Shown here: one piece after another, positions 18,336 through 27,575 of the stretch
Layout of the letters: every line of letters starts with the position of its first letter
Numbering within the stretch: position 1 is the first letter of the stretch
NCBI RefSeq assembly: GCF_032818155.1
Contig: NZ_CP102590.1
Span: 744,001 to 808,000, forward strand
From: Niallia taxi
GTDB lineage: Bacteria > Bacillota > Bacilli > Bacillales > Cytobacillaceae
Direction: 5' to 3'
Length of the DNA: 64,000 nt
Translations under genes and position numbers: made by a program
Notes under the pieces: generated by a model
Told to the model about the DNA's origin: nothing
Databases searched by the model: none
Seen by the model: the letters and a program-made list of their open reading frames with translations, nothing else

Positions 18336-18659
18336 ATTCCCCTTCTGCTTAGTTAAGTAGCTCCCATTATAACACTTCCAATCGTCATCATCCTGTCAGT
18401 ATCGGTTCGATGGAAACAAAACAGTTACTCATTATAAGTATTACAACTTAGCAAGTCACTAAGAAATTTAAATTGTGGTTTTCTCTCATAATATTCTGTT
18501 TTTGAGGGATGGTATTAGTAAAAAGTCTTCATTCCCATTTTCCACCTTGTTTTCTCTTTTTTTGTCTAAATTGGTTTATCTCTGCAAAATATATAGTCAA
18601 TGCATTGTCAAACCTCTATAAAATCGGTAATAAAATATAAACAACAGGAGGGAATTTTC

Positions 18660-19283
18660 TTGAAAAAATTTTTCAAATTTGGATGTTTAGGAATTATCGT
18701 GCTTATTATCCTAATCATCATCATCGCTGTCGCTTCAGGTGGCGATGATACTGAAAAAGATAACAATACAGGTACAACCCAGACAACAAAGGAAGAAGGA
18801 AAAGAAACGAAGGAAGAAGATAATGTTCCAAGCGAATATAAGTCTGCTTTAGAAAAAGCTGAATCGTATGCAGAAACAATGAACATGTCTAAAAACGCCA
18901 TTTATGACCAATTAACTTCAGAGTATGGTGAGAAGTTTTCTAAAGAGGCAGCTGAGTATGCCATGGGGAAACTCGAATATGACTGGAAAGCAAACGCTTT
19001 GAAAAAAGCTGAATCCTATTCAGAAACTGCCAATATGTCAAAACAAGGTATCTACGACCAACTTGTTTCCGAACAGGGTGAAAAATTTACCGCAGACGAA
19101 GCACAGTACGCGATTGATAATATGAAGGCCGATTTCAAGGAAAATGCATTAGCTAAAGCAAAAAGTTATCAGGAAACAATGGATATGTCACCTGAAGCGA
19201 TAAGAGACCAATTAACCTCGGAGAATGGTGAAAAATTCACACAAGAAGAAGCCGATTACGCCATTAAGAATTTAGATAAATAA
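18660..19283 (+). CDS. Ltp-family surface protein with three helix-turn-helix repeats
   Basis: 207 residues from a TTG start with AGGAGG eight bases upstream. An N-terminal membrane segment (FKFGCLGIIVLIILIIIIAVA) is followed by an acidic spacer and three copies of a roughly 46-residue unit: ALEKAESYAETMNMSKNAIYD, ALKKAESYSETANMSKQGIYD and ALAKAKSYQETMDMSPEAIRD, each continuing QL.SE.GEKF....A.YAI. This is the Ltp domain of host-cell-surface lipoproteins. In Streptococcus phage TP-J34 the Ltp protein blocks injection of phage DNA; whether chromosomal homologues do so is unproven. A strict lipobox is not evident, so it may be a membrane-anchored form. Confidence 0.85.
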   Translation: MKKFFKFGCLGIIVLIILIIIIAVASGGDDTEKDNNTGTTQTTKEEGKETKEEDNVPSEYKSALEKAESYAETMNMSKNAIYDQLTSEYGEKFSKEAAEYAMGKLEYDWKANALKKAESYSETANMSKQGIYDQLVSEQGEKFTADEAQYAIDNMKADFKENALAKAKSYQETMDMSPEAIRDQLTSENGEKFTQEEADYAIKNLDK

Positions 19284-19294
19284 AACGCATAAAC

Positions 19295-19324
19295 AGCCCT
19301 CTACTTTCTTTAGTGGAGGGCTTT
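19295..19324 (+). terminator. Terminator of the Ltp-like gene
   Basis: AGCCCTCTACT, TTCTTT loop, AGTGGAGGGCT then TTT; one mismatch in the stem. 12 bases after the stop codon. Confidence 0.75.
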
Positions 19325-19768
19325 AAAAATAGCATAGGTCAATCCTGTCTTTACAAACAATACCTCGTTAGTTGCTGCTTTAGAAAGAAAATTATACAGC
19401 CTCTTTCTTTCTACAAAAAAAGATTCTCTTAATTTTAAAAGCAATTAATCCGCTGTATAAAAAGCCTGTGATATTCCACCACGTAAAGAAAACCAATAAC
19501 ACCGAGTACATTATAACGTCCGTTATATCCTTTTTGTTACTAATCACGCTACCACATCCATACATATCCAACAATTACATAAATATCCATATACGCAATA
19601 TACATTAGAATTTGATATTACGCAATAAACAAATTTGTTAAGTAACTAATACTTTTAGATTAAGATGCTGAAGATGTTATAAATAAATAATATAGACAAA
19701 CAGCTAAGAAAGCGGCTTCCTGTCTTAGCCCTCGTTTTCTTATAAAGTTTTCTTTTCATTTTGTTTTT

Positions 19769-20203
19769 TTATGACTGGATATTTTTTATAGAGACGTGCG
19801 GACAATGTTCAGAAAGGTATTCCATGAACGCATCTCTATCTTTTGGGGAAATTAGAACTGAATCAAACGCATTAAACTGAATCTCCAGACGTTTCAAGGA
19901 AGGAGCGGGACTTGATATGGGATTATTAGTCTTTTGAATAGATTTAATGGCTTCTAAAGGAATAGTCGTTTTAAAGGGACCGTACCGGATAATCAAGTGT
20001 GTTTCGTTCACTACGTAATAGGTTGTTAACCATGTCCATATCATTAATAAAGGAACTCCCACACCAACAATAACTAATATAAGAAAAACGAATATATTAT
20101 AGGTAGCGGCTATTAATGCAAAGAAAGAACCCCCAATAGCAAGTAACATCCCTCCCCAATTAATAGCGGAAAGCCACCAGTCTTTTTTCGGCATAAACTT
20201 CAT
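19769..20203 (-). CDS. Membrane PH-domain protein (YyaB/SunI-like)
   Basis: 144 residues. Two membrane helices (INWGGMLLAIGGSFFALIAA and IFVFLILVIVGVGVPLLMIWTWL) are followed by a bacterial PH domain beginning TTYYVVNETHLIIRYGPFKTTIPLEAIKSIQKTNNP and ending VLISPKDRDAFMEYL. The family includes B. subtilis YyaB and the sublancin-immunity protein SunI, which places the PH domain on the cytoplasmic side of the membrane. Immunity is not implied here, because no bacteriocin gene is near. It appears monocistronic. Confidence 0.8.
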   Translation of the reverse strand: MKFMPKKDWWLSAINWGGMLLAIGGSFFALIAATYNIFVFLILVIVGVGVPLLMIWTWLTTYYVVNETHLIIRYGPFKTTIPLEAIKSIQKTNNPISSPAPSLKRLEIQFNAFDSVLISPKDRDAFMEYLSEHCPHVSIKNIQS

Positions 20204-20563
20204 TGTTCATTCACCTCCAATACTAATGATAACAAGTAACCCGCAAACATTAATAGGGGAGTTTGCCTATTTCTTAAATAGTTCCGGCTTATCCACACTA
20301 GCCATTACGAGCCTATTATTATGAAGAAGGTAAATTAATTAATCTTTGTCTCCCTTGTTCGGAATATGCTGAGCGGAGAGCGTATAGACTTAAAAATTAA
20401 TGGAATTTTAAATCATTACTACAATACGCACTTCTTTTCTTATACTTACTATTATTGAAAACCTTCACTAACAAAAATATCATTAGCTAGGTAATTTTGA
20501 ATATGCTATACTTTTCGCTAGTTAACTTCTTAAATATTAATTAAGAGAAAGAAGGTTTACTTT

Positions 20564-21199
20564 ATGAAAATCACAGCACCCAAAATTTCGTTAGAGTTAT
20601 CTGATAAGAAATTTAGTGATATTTTTTACGAAGAAGATCCAATCCTTGAAATGTGTACAATCACTAACTCAGAATTTACAAATGAATCCCTTTATCGCGT
20701 CCGCCTTGAAAAAGCTATTATAAAAAATTGCAAATTCAATCATACTGATTTTAGTAATATTAGCATTACCGATGTTCGTTTCGAGAATTGCGATTTCTCT
20801 AATGCTAACCTAAGTGGTTCTTCTATTCATAGAGCAGAATTCATAAACTGCAAATTATTAGGCACCATTTTTTCAGAATCTAGCATTGGCAATGTAAAAT
20901 TTGAAAACTCGATATTAAACATGGCTACGTTTGGACATTCAAAGCTAGAAAAAGTAGTTTTTCTAGAAGCTGTCTTAAGAAGTACTGATTTATATGAGTG
21001 CAAACTAAAGAACGTGGAATTCGAACTATGCGATCTTAATGGTGCAAATTTTGAACAAACATTGTTAAAAGGAATAGATATAAGTTCATCTAAGTTTGAA
21101 TCACTTATTATTTCCATTGATAATTTAAATGGCTGTATTGTTTCAACAAAGCAAGCTATCCAGTTTGCAACGTTAATGGGATTAGTTATAAAAAATTAG
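20564..21199 (+). CDS. Pentapeptide-repeat protein, Qnr-like length
   Basis: 211 residues made almost wholly of A(D/N)LXX-type repeats: CTITNSEFTNESLYRVRLEKA, CKFNHTDFSNISITDVRFENC, CDFSNANLSGSSIHRAEF, and onward to CDLNGANFEQTLLKGIDI. These fold as a four-sided right-handed beta helix. Length and the unstructured C-terminal tail (QAIQFATLMGLVIKN) resemble the Qnr/McbG group, whose members mimic DNA and protect gyrase. Key loops of true Qnr proteins cannot be judged by eye, so topoisomerase protection is only a possibility. AGAAAGAAGG precedes the ATG. Confidence 0.8.
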   Translation: MKITAPKISLELSDKKFSDIFYEEDPILEMCTITNSEFTNESLYRVRLEKAIIKNCKFNHTDFSNISITDVRFENCDFSNANLSGSSIHRAEFINCKLLGTIFSESSIGNVKFENSILNMATFGHSKLEKVVFLEAVLRSTDLYECKLKNVEFELCDLNGANFEQTLLKGIDISSSKFESLIISIDNLNGCIVSTKQAIQFATLMGLVIKN

Positions 21200-21720
21200 G
21201 ATGCTTTAACTCCTTAAAGAACCAATACACTGATAAAATATTTTACCTTTATGTTTTGCTATTAAATCCATATGTAAAAACACCATACTATATTTTATAG
21301 GAGCAAACGCTGGCTAGCTTTTAGAAACTTGCGTGCGTTGCAGCTCCTAGCAGTATTGGGTTTCTTTCCTTTCCATATGAAGTCAAGGTAGGACCTTAAT
21401 CTATATTAGACGAAATGGATTTAAGTATAAACAGTCAGCTTTAAAAATAATCACGACCGTTTCTATTAAGGAATTCCACGATTCATTCCACTTTATTACA
21501 AAACACCAAAAACTTGTTACCAAATATTCGCAAACTATAAAAGTATACTCGACAAGAACTTTTTACTATACCCACACACTAAATATTAGTGAATAATTTT
21601 TTTGGGAAATTTATCAATAATTACTTATTCTTCCCCTTCTTTTTACTAAATAAAAATACTTTTGCAAAACGTATAGGAATATGTAATTCTATTAATAAAA
21701 GAAAGAGGGAGAGTGCGCAT
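21200..21720. other. Intergenic stretch, no gene recognised
   Basis: An imperfect stem (TAGGAGC near 21298 pairing with GCTCCTA near 21350) could form a long hairpin after the pentapeptide gene. No open frame has a ribosome site except the small gene at 21721. An in-frame upstream extension of that gene to 21589 lacks a site and is not favoured. Confidence 0.4.
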
Positions 21721-21870
21721 ATGCTTAAACTAGGAGAAAAGGTACTACATTGTTCTGAGAAATACGAAGTTGTATACATTTATGATAGCGGTTACGTAGA
21801 GATTAAAAAGAATCCGTTTTCTATTAAGTTAGTTCATGTTTCTGAAATCACTCCTAGTGGAACTTGCTAG
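21721..21870 (+). CDS. Small protein of unknown function (49 aa)
   Basis: MLKLGEKVLHCSEKYEVVYI begins at an ATG with GAGGGAGAG upstream. The short protein is beta-rich, of the look of an SH3-like or RNA-binding fold (LGEKVLHCSEKYEVVYIYDSGYVEI), but I cannot name a family. It stands alone. Confidence 0.6.
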   Translation: MLKLGEKVLHCSEKYEVVYIYDSGYVEIKKNPFSIKLVHVSEITPSGTC

Positions 21871-22039
21871 TACATGTGTATTGTTCTTTTTCTAAGGAGC
21901 TTCTTACAACCATTTTAATTACATAAAAAAAGCTGCTAAAGGCAGCAGCTGAAGGATTAATAAAAAATTGCAAGGTTTCAAAAAGATAATACCCTTCTGT
22001 CCATTCCGAAAACACTAATTGAAAAATATATTGCACACA

Positions 22040-22579
22040 CTAAAATTCAATCTGGTTTGTATCCATAACATTAGCAAACCAATCTTTAAATACTTTATTA
22101 TGATGCATAATAATTTGCTCGGCAGCAATATTTTGACTGTTATATGTACTATGACCATCTTTAACAATAGTAACAGCAAATCCTTTACTATACGCTTGAC
22201 GACAAGTTGAGTCGACACATATTTCTGTTTCAAGACCAGCAATCACAAGATGATTAATATTTCTTAACATTAACTGTGCTTCCAAGTTTGTTTGTTGAAA
22301 GGAGTCTGGATAATTCTTTTCTATAATAATTTCATCCCCCTTTAACTCCAAAGAAGGATGAATGGACCAGCCAGCTGATCCTTTTTGACTTGGACTGCCT
22401 AATTTCCCATTATGTTTCGTTAGAAAAATTGGGATGTTTTTTTTACGGGCATTTGTTACCAATGACTTAATATTATTCTTAAAATTCTCGCTTTTATACA
22501 GTGTTTCGTTTCTGTTAAAGTCTACAACTTGGTAATCAATAATTAACAATGCCGTTTTACTTTTTTCCATATGTATCAC
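22040..22579 (-). CDS. Isochorismatase-family cysteine hydrolase
   Basis: 179 residues of the isochorismatase-like fold. The catalytic triad is visible: Asp in LLIIDYQVVDFN, Lys in IFLTKHNGKLGS and Cys in VIAGLETEICVDSTCRQAYSKGF. The cis-peptide motif region preceding the cysteine is normal. These enzymes hydrolyse amides or vinyl ethers (nicotinamidase, N-carbamoylsarcosine amidase, isochorismatase); the substrate is undefined. The start may be Met1 (22579) or Met4 (22570); neither has a strong ribosome site. Confidence 0.87.
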   Translation of the reverse strand: MIHMEKSKTALLIIDYQVVDFNRNETLYKSENFKNNIKSLVTNARKKNIPIFLTKHNGKLGSPSQKGSAGWSIHPSLELKGDEIIIEKNYPDSFQQTNLEAQLMLRNINHLVIAGLETEICVDSTCRQAYSKGFAVTIVKDGHSTYNSQNIAAEQIIMHHNKVFKDWFANVMDTNQIEF

Positions 22580-22737
22580 GCTCTAACATCTTAAAATACC
22601 TTTATAATATTGGCTTATTGTTATTATGCAAGAAATTTTTGTAGTTATACTGAAAAGTAAATACATGGCATTACTATACGCTTATTTCCTACCAATCAAT
22701 ATAATTTCATAACCTAACTTTTGACTTTATTCGTTTC

Positions 22738-23361
22738 TTAAATGTTCAGATCTGCAATTTGCTTAAATGCCGTGCCAAATGGAGTTGCTTCTAAACGCCT
22801 GCCGATTACTGCAGCACATTCTTCCGAGCTTAACATCGATGTATTCAGTTCCATATCATAAATACCAGGCACGTGAACAGAATCCTGCCATCGGTTTACC
22901 GCTTCTGGCACTGCGCCAGCTTCTGTATAACCAGTACCCCAAGTTGCAATTCTTCGTTCCATAATAACATTCACATTACATTTAACACCTACAAATAATA
23001 CAGGAAAGTCCTTCAAAGTCTTAGCACATTTATCCAGAATACCCCTACTAGTGGAATAAAAATCATGGTGCCCAACATCAACGACAACATTAAGCCCTAA
23101 TTGGCTATGTGCAGCTATAGACTCATACATAGCTTGATACAAAGTAACAATAAGCGGCTCAAGATCAGGACGCTCTCCCCCAGGTCTTAATCCGATACCT
23201 GGTTGATAACGCTCTGGAGTCATTTTCATGAAGTGATCAACACCTAAATTCATCCAGACTCCGTCAAAGGAATCTTGGATAATCGCTGCTATGCTTGATT
23301 TTCCCGACCTAGGAGCTCCATTAAGTATTACGATTTTACCAAGTTTTTTTGAATTTTCCAC
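22738..23361 (-). CDS. Chloramphenicol phosphotransferase-like kinase
   Basis: 207 residues. The P-loop GAPRSGKSSIAAIIQ at residues 15-29 is followed by the CPT-family features WMNLGVDHFMKMTPERYQPGIGLRPGGERPD, VVVDVGHHDF and FVGVKCNVNVIMERR. The Streptomyces founder enzyme phosphorylates the C3 hydroxyl of chloramphenicol, but most distant relatives have unknown substrates. The gene is somewhat richer in G+C than its neighbours, which may mean transfer (impression, not measured). GGAGGGAGTAGTC precedes the ATG. Confidence 0.85.
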   Translation of the reverse strand: MENSKKLGKIVILNGAPRSGKSSIAAIIQDSFDGVWMNLGVDHFMKMTPERYQPGIGLRPGGERPDLEPLIVTLYQAMYESIAAHSQLGLNVVVDVGHHDFYSTSRGILDKCAKTLKDFPVLFVGVKCNVNVIMERRIATWGTGYTEAGAVPEAVNRWQDSVHVPGIYDMELNTSMLSSEECAAVIGRRLEATPFGTAFKQIADLNI

Positions 23362-23590
23362 TGACTACTCCCTCCATTTTCAAAGTAATATAGTGAGCTA
23401 CTTACGGCATAACTCTTATAATCCGTCAATACGGAAAGTTGAAATGAAAAAAGATTTACACTTATAATTATATTGAATCAGTGGTACAAAAGGAACTTTG
23501 GTTCTATAGATATAAATTGCATTATACCCCTCCTTTGAACCAGACGTTATATTGGCAGATTACCTCCATTATTGTAACTTGCTGATAAAA

Positions 23591-23944
23591 AGAGGCTGGG
23601 ACAAAACAAAAGATAACCTTTCTAAACACGAATAATAAAATTACATCTAAATTGGAAAAATGAAGCACGTGACTAAATAGAATATGGGTTTAAAATTAGT
23701 TCGTTTCATTGCGCTGCAGCCACTCGCTTTCCGCGGGGAGGAAGCTGAGCCTCCTCGTCTTCGCCTGCGGGGTCTAAAGCGTCCTCTATTTCCCGCAGGA
23801 GTCGAGTGTCCTCCGCTCCACTTCACTAAGATTTCTAATCAGTTGTATTAATCCTAAAGAAACCAAAAAACCGAACCATTAAATCATTAGTCGATTAAAT
23901 GGTTCGGTTTTTACATAGATTCACATACTTTTGTCCCAGCCTCT
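23591..23944 (+). repeat. GC-rich dispersed repeat, copy B (best preserved)
   Basis: Starts AGAGGCTGGGACAAAACAAA and ends ACTTTTGTCCCAGCCTCT, so terminal inverted repeats are present. The core (about 23712-23830) is strikingly G+C-rich: CACTCGCTTTCCGCGGGGAG, CTTCGCCTGCGGGGTCT, TTTCCCGCAGGAGTCGAGTG. Near the right end CCGAACCATTAAATC pairs with GATTAAATGGTTCGG to make a stable hairpin. No coding sequence. Confidence 0.85.
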
Positions 23945-23952
23945 AAGTTAGT

Positions 23953-24177
23953 TTATATAACTACATTCATTAGTTTGTTAATTGTAAAAATTGTAGAGTT
24001 AATGTCGTCACAAATTTCAACAACGGAGGTATTTAAACTTTTTAGTTCGTAACAACCATCTTTAAAACATATTAAAAGTAATGGTTTATCATCATTACCA
24101 TTAATAATCATGTTAATTTCAGATGTATGATACTGCTTTAATGTTTGCAGCATCGTTTTTGTATACTCTAAAGACAT
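23953..24177 (-). CDS. Small conserved-looking protein of unknown function (74 aa)
   Basis: The ATG at 24177 follows GGAAGGGGGATACTATAA. The sequence (SEINMIINGNDDKPLLLICFKDGCYELKSLNTSVVEICDDINSTIF) looks like a compact alpha/beta protein. I do not recognise a family. Its end abuts the dispersed repeat copy B. Confidence 0.5.
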   Translation of the reverse strand: MSLEYTKTMLQTLKQYHTSEINMIINGNDDKPLLLICFKDGCYELKSLNTSVVEICDDINSTIFTINKLMNVVI

Positions 24178-24446
24178 TTATAGTATCCCCCTTCCCGATT
24201 ATATAGGGAAGGTGACTAAAAAAAGTCTGGTAGGACCCCAAATAATATAAAATTTTATATTACTTTTACCTTAACATAGGACATCTTAGTAAGTAAAGCA
24301 GGTTAAGTACCTATTAACCTGCTCTTTGTCTAGCTGACAGGAGGAGATGGAGTTTTAATACATTGGGCATAAAAATTTTAAAAAACTGATTTTCAATCGT
24401 TCAACTTCCAGCCAAAACAACTCAAAGGTAACTTGAAGCATCGGTA

Positions 24447-24806
24447 TTACGCTTTCCTCTTAAGCCATGTTCCTTCAGCTATTTTTTCATCGATAAAATC
24501 TAAAACAGTCTGTAATTGAGCCATTTGATTTTTCACTTTTTCTTTATGCTGGTGCATTCCAGCCACCATTTCAGGGCTCATATTACTAGTATTTGCAATA
24601 TCAAGATATAATTTCACTTCATCTAAACTAAGATTTGCTTTTTTCATACAGGTAATCATTTGCAGCCGTTCAATATCAGGTTGTGTAAAGACTCGATGTT
24701 TATTAGGCAGCCGTTTTATCTTGGGAAGCAATCCGGCTTTTTCATAATATCTAATCGTATCAATGCTTAATTTGGTAAGCGTACTCGCCTGTTTAATTGT
24801 ATACAT
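24447..24806 (-). CDS. MerR-family regulator
   Basis: 119 residues. N-terminal MerR winged helix MYTIKQASTLTKLSIDTIRYYEKAGLLPKIKRLPNKHRVF, then the dimerisation helix with MVAGMHQHKEKVKNQMAQLQTVLDFIDEKI. It belongs to the small aldehyde/nitrosative-stress type with no metal-binding cysteines in the expected positions. It is divergent from the SDR gene at 24939. Both promoters have the 19-base spacers and dyads typical of MerR-controlled promoters, so it very probably controls itself and the SDR gene. Confidence 0.92.
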   Translation of the reverse strand: MYTIKQASTLTKLSIDTIRYYEKAGLLPKIKRLPNKHRVFTQPDIERLQMITCMKKANLSLDEVKLYLDIANTSNMSPEMVAGMHQHKEKVKNQMAQLQTVLDFIDEKIAEGTWLKRKA

Positions 24807-24831
24807 ACGTCTGCCTCCTTTTTATAACGCA

Positions 24832-24909
24832 ATTATAAAACATGGAGTTGACTCCAGGTCAAGCAGATTTTTTTTGTATTGACCTGAAGTTAACTCCATG
24901 TTCTATACT
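24832..24909. promoter_or_regulatory. Back-to-back MerR-type promoters with two operator dyads
   Basis: Plus strand: -35 TTGACC (24879-24884), 19-base spacer, -10 TATACT (24904-24909) for the SDR gene. Minus strand: -35 TTGACC (24862-24857), 19-base spacer, -10 TATAAT (24837-24832) for the MerR gene. Each spacer contains a near-palindrome: TGGAGTTGACTCCA and TGAAGTTAACTCCA. Spacers of 19 bases are the hallmark of promoters that MerR activators untwist. Confidence 0.85.
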
Positions 24910-24938
24910 ACATTCATTCACAAATAGGAGGCTATAAA

Positions 24939-25781
24939 ATGATCATATCAAAAAGAAAAACAGCACTTGTTACAGGGGCGAACAGCGGAATAGGACTTGA
25001 GCTGACGAAAAAATTGATTGAAAACGGGTGGGAGGTAGCTGCTTTAATTCGCTCCGAATTCCCCCAGGAGGAGCTTAATATCCACCAAAAAATCCGTCAA
25101 GGAAGCATCCGCATTTATCGTGCCGATTTATCTGATTTCACAAAAATTAAAACTGCATTGATGCAAATTAAGGAGAAGGAAGCGAAGCTAGATGCTCTTT
25201 TCAATAATGCTGGAGGCAGTTTCCCAAGTCTTCTCTTTTCACCGCAAGGACGTGAACTGCATTATGAAATCCAAACAGTGGTTCCCTATATCATCACAAT
25301 GGAATTGCTTGATCTTTTGAAAAAAGGCGAGCACAGGATAGTTATCCAGACTAGTTCAGACGCATTTAAAATAAAGAAGTCCTTTGTACCGGAGGAGTTG
25401 GCAAATCCGCCTAAATTTCAGAAATTAATTGGTCCATATGCAACTACGAAGCTAGCAATCACGTTGTGGACATATGCATTGGCACCAAAGCTAAGGCAAG
25501 AAGGCATAACTATTGTCAGCATTGATCCAGGAAATAACAATACAATGCGAAAAGGCAGAAATGGTGGATTGCCGCTGGTTATCCAGCCGTTCATTAAATT
25601 TTTTGGTCCCCATCCAAGTGTTGGCGCAAGCCGATTGTATGCTGGATTAGAAAGTTCACCTGAAGATGCGGGGGTGTATTTCTCAAAAGGAAAGCCTTCG
25701 GTATTTCAATTCAAACAGCACGCAGGCAAAGTACTAATGCAGGTACAATCTATATATGAAAATGAATATTTGCCATTATAA
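24939..25781 (+). CDS. Short-chain dehydrogenase/reductase
   Basis: 280 residues. Cofactor site TGANSGIGLELT, NNAG motif in LFNNAGGSFPS, active-site Ser in VIQTSSDAF and Tyr-x-x-x-Lys in YATTKLA. It reduces or oxidises carbonyl/alcohol groups using NAD(P)H; the extended C-terminal part resembles retinol-dehydrogenase-like SDRs. The ATG has TAGGAGGC upstream. Transcription is from a MerR-type promoter, so expression is likely induced by the signal sensed by the divergent regulator, perhaps a reactive aldehyde. Confidence 0.9.
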   Translation: MIISKRKTALVTGANSGIGLELTKKLIENGWEVAALIRSEFPQEELNIHQKIRQGSIRIYRADLSDFTKIKTALMQIKEKEAKLDALFNNAGGSFPSLLFSPQGRELHYEIQTVVPYIITMELLDLLKKGEHRIVIQTSSDAFKIKKSFVPEELANPPKFQKLIGPYATTKLAITLWTYALAPKLRQEGITIVSIDPGNNNTMRKGRNGGLPLVIQPFIKFFGPHPSVGASRLYAGLESSPEDAGVYFSKGKPSVFQFKQHAGKVLMQVQSIYENEYLPL

Positions 25782-25786
25782 TTAAG

Positions 25787-25826
25787 AAAAACAAGCTGTC
25801 GTAGCTTTCTCGACAGCTTGTTTTTC
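25787..25826. terminator. Strong terminator after the SDR gene
   Basis: AAAAACAAGCTGTCG (25787-25801) and CGACAGCTTGTTTTT (25811-25825) form a 15-bp perfect stem with A/T flanks. Confidence 0.9.
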
Positions 25827-25914
25827 TTTGATGGACGAATGTTCTATTCATTATTAACTACTTAACAAGTTCAACTGTTAATACAAGCTCTTATTTTTAA
25901 GAATGCTTGATTGT

Positions 25915-26403
25915 TTAAAATACTTGATCTTTGAATGTTGAAGTCTCTTGCCAATCTTTTGTAATAACTAGTTCATTTTCGTTTGAAACGGTTATTTCTC
26001 CTTTTTTCTCAACATTCTGACTGGAGGAATTCTTTATATCCGTTAATTTTAAAGATAGATTGTATGTATAGATTACTTTACCATCATCATTTTCTTTCTT
26101 TTTGCTTACATTAGCATTCGTTAACTCAATAGAATGATTAGTATTCTTTGCAAGGTCTGGAGCCAATTGAAAAATTCTGTTTGCTTCTTGGGCTTCTAAA
26201 GCATCCTCAGTAAGATATTCTTTTACCTTTGTTGCAATTTCATCTCCTGTTGGCGTTACTTTAGGGTCTTCTATCGTGTATTGCTCTGTTTTATACTCCT
26301 TCAGTAAAGAAAGGACATCCTCATCTTTAATTTCTTCGGTTTTGCTACAGCCCACTAAACTGATAATTAATAAAACTAATATAATTCCTACCCATTTATT
26401 CAT
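25915..26403 (-). CDS. Lipoprotein of unknown function
   Basis: 162 residues from the ATG at 26403, which has GGGAG nine bases before it. A lipoprotein signal peptide MNKWVGIILVLLIISLVGC ends in lipobox LVGC, so the mature protein is anchored on the outer face of the membrane. The mature part begins SKTEEIKDEDVLSLLKEYK and contains alternating charged stretches. No known domain is recognised. Confidence 0.8.
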   Translation of the reverse strand: MNKWVGIILVLLIISLVGCSKTEEIKDEDVLSLLKEYKTEQYTIEDPKVTPTGDEIATKVKEYLTEDALEAQEANRIFQLAPDLAKNTNHSIELTNANVSKKKENDDGKVIYTYNLSLKLTDIKNSSSQNVEKKGEITVSNENELVITKDWQETSTFKDQVF

Positions 26404-26770
26404 AGGTTTCCACTCCCTTTCCAATTATTGTATACGATTCACTAACATAAAAGTTTCATGGATAAAAGAAGGACAAAGGCCACCATTATTAGCAGCAGGA
26501 CTCAAATATATATAAGTAAGCAATTCGGATTAACTATTTATTATACATATTATTCAAACGTGATTTGCCATAGCCATTTCAGTTTGAGGTTGGACTAAAA
26601 AGTTTATCTGCTTCCTTCTTTATCATTAAATTTGAATAATTAAGTTCAGGTAATCATGATATTGTGATATTTAGTTCTGTAAAGCGTTAATTTATGTATG
26701 AAATTTCAAAAGGATTCTGTTATAATATTCTAAAAAAATTCTCAATTAAGAACTGCTAGAGGGGGACAAC

Positions 26771-27184
26771 ATGAAAAACAAACAATTTGCGGAAGAGCTT
26801 GTAAATCGTCTTAAAGAACTCCGGCTCAAAAGAGATTGGACTATCAAATATACAGCTGAAAAGATAGACATAGGAGCATCCATGTATTCTGGATACGAGT
26901 CTCAACTTCGTCTACCGCCAATGGAATTATTACCTAAGATTGCGGAAGTTTTTGATACTACGACTGATTATCTATTAGGAAGTTCAAAAAAAGATGAAAC
27001 AACCATGTTCTCAACAGATATAGATTGGATTCTATCTCAAGAACATATTAACTATAAAGGAGTTGAGTTAACATATAAAGATAAAGAAAACGTGAAGGTA
27101 TTATTGGAAATGTTGTTAGAAAATAGAATGGAAACAATTAATGATGTAAGTTGCCGCCTGGAAGCTAATCAACAATATGATTAG
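26771..27184 (+). CDS. XRE-family helix-turn-helix regulator
   Basis: 137 residues. The cro/C1 type helix-turn-helix spans about 10-65 (LVNRLKELRLKRDWTIKYTAEKI, SMYSGYESQLRLPPMELLPKIAEVFDTTTDYLLG). The C-terminal 60 residues (WILSQEHINYKGVELTYKDKENVKVLLEMLL) form a dimerisation tail common in SinR/Xre-like repressors. GAGGGGGACAAC precedes the ATG. No phage genes surround it, so it is a solitary regulator of unknown target. Confidence 0.9.
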   Translation: MKNKQFAEELVNRLKELRLKRDWTIKYTAEKIDIGASMYSGYESQLRLPPMELLPKIAEVFDTTTDYLLGSSKKDETTMFSTDIDWILSQEHINYKGVELTYKDKENVKVLLEMLLENRMETINDVSCRLEANQQYD

Positions 27185-27404
27185 CTGGATGAATGAAGGA
27201 GTCAGGCCAGCTATTCACTTAAGAGAGGATATTTTACTCTTGCCTATTTCGATACGGAACTTGTTCTATTTCTGATGTTTTTTGTCATTTGCAGACAGTT
27301 AACTTTCGTTGACTTGAACTGATTTTTAACTATTAAAGATAGGTATAAAAAAACATTACACGTTACTTGATTTGTCCTACTTACTATAACTTTTACAAAC
27401 AAAA

Positions 27405-27446
27405 AAAAGGTGTACTACCAGTCAGCGGTTGGTTATACACCTTTTC
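27405..27446. terminator. Terminator between XRE and S1-domain genes
   Basis: AAAAGGTGTACTACCA pairs with TTGGTTATACACCTTTT, placed between convergent genes. Confidence 0.75.
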
Positions 27447-27575
27447 ATTTCTAATTTAACAATTATCTAGTTTATTTAGTAACATTTTAGCAGGTTTAAC
27501 TTGTTCTTAAACCTACAAAAGGCATTTAGGATGACTAGGTCACTTTAAAAGAATAGTGAATAAACTGTAAAAAGC

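Noticed and set aside
19392..19574. 60-codon minus-strand frame with a hydrophobic stretch
   Set aside because: No ribosome site and no family; the membrane-like stretch is expected in A+T-rich DNA.
20564..21199. Toxin immunity role for the pentapeptide protein
   Set aside because: No peptide or modification enzyme gene is adjacent, so immunity is not supported.
24201..24446. Possible riboswitch or RNA gene between 24177 and the MerR gene
   Set aside because: Only A+T-rich sequence; no conserved riboswitch core or stable structure recognised.
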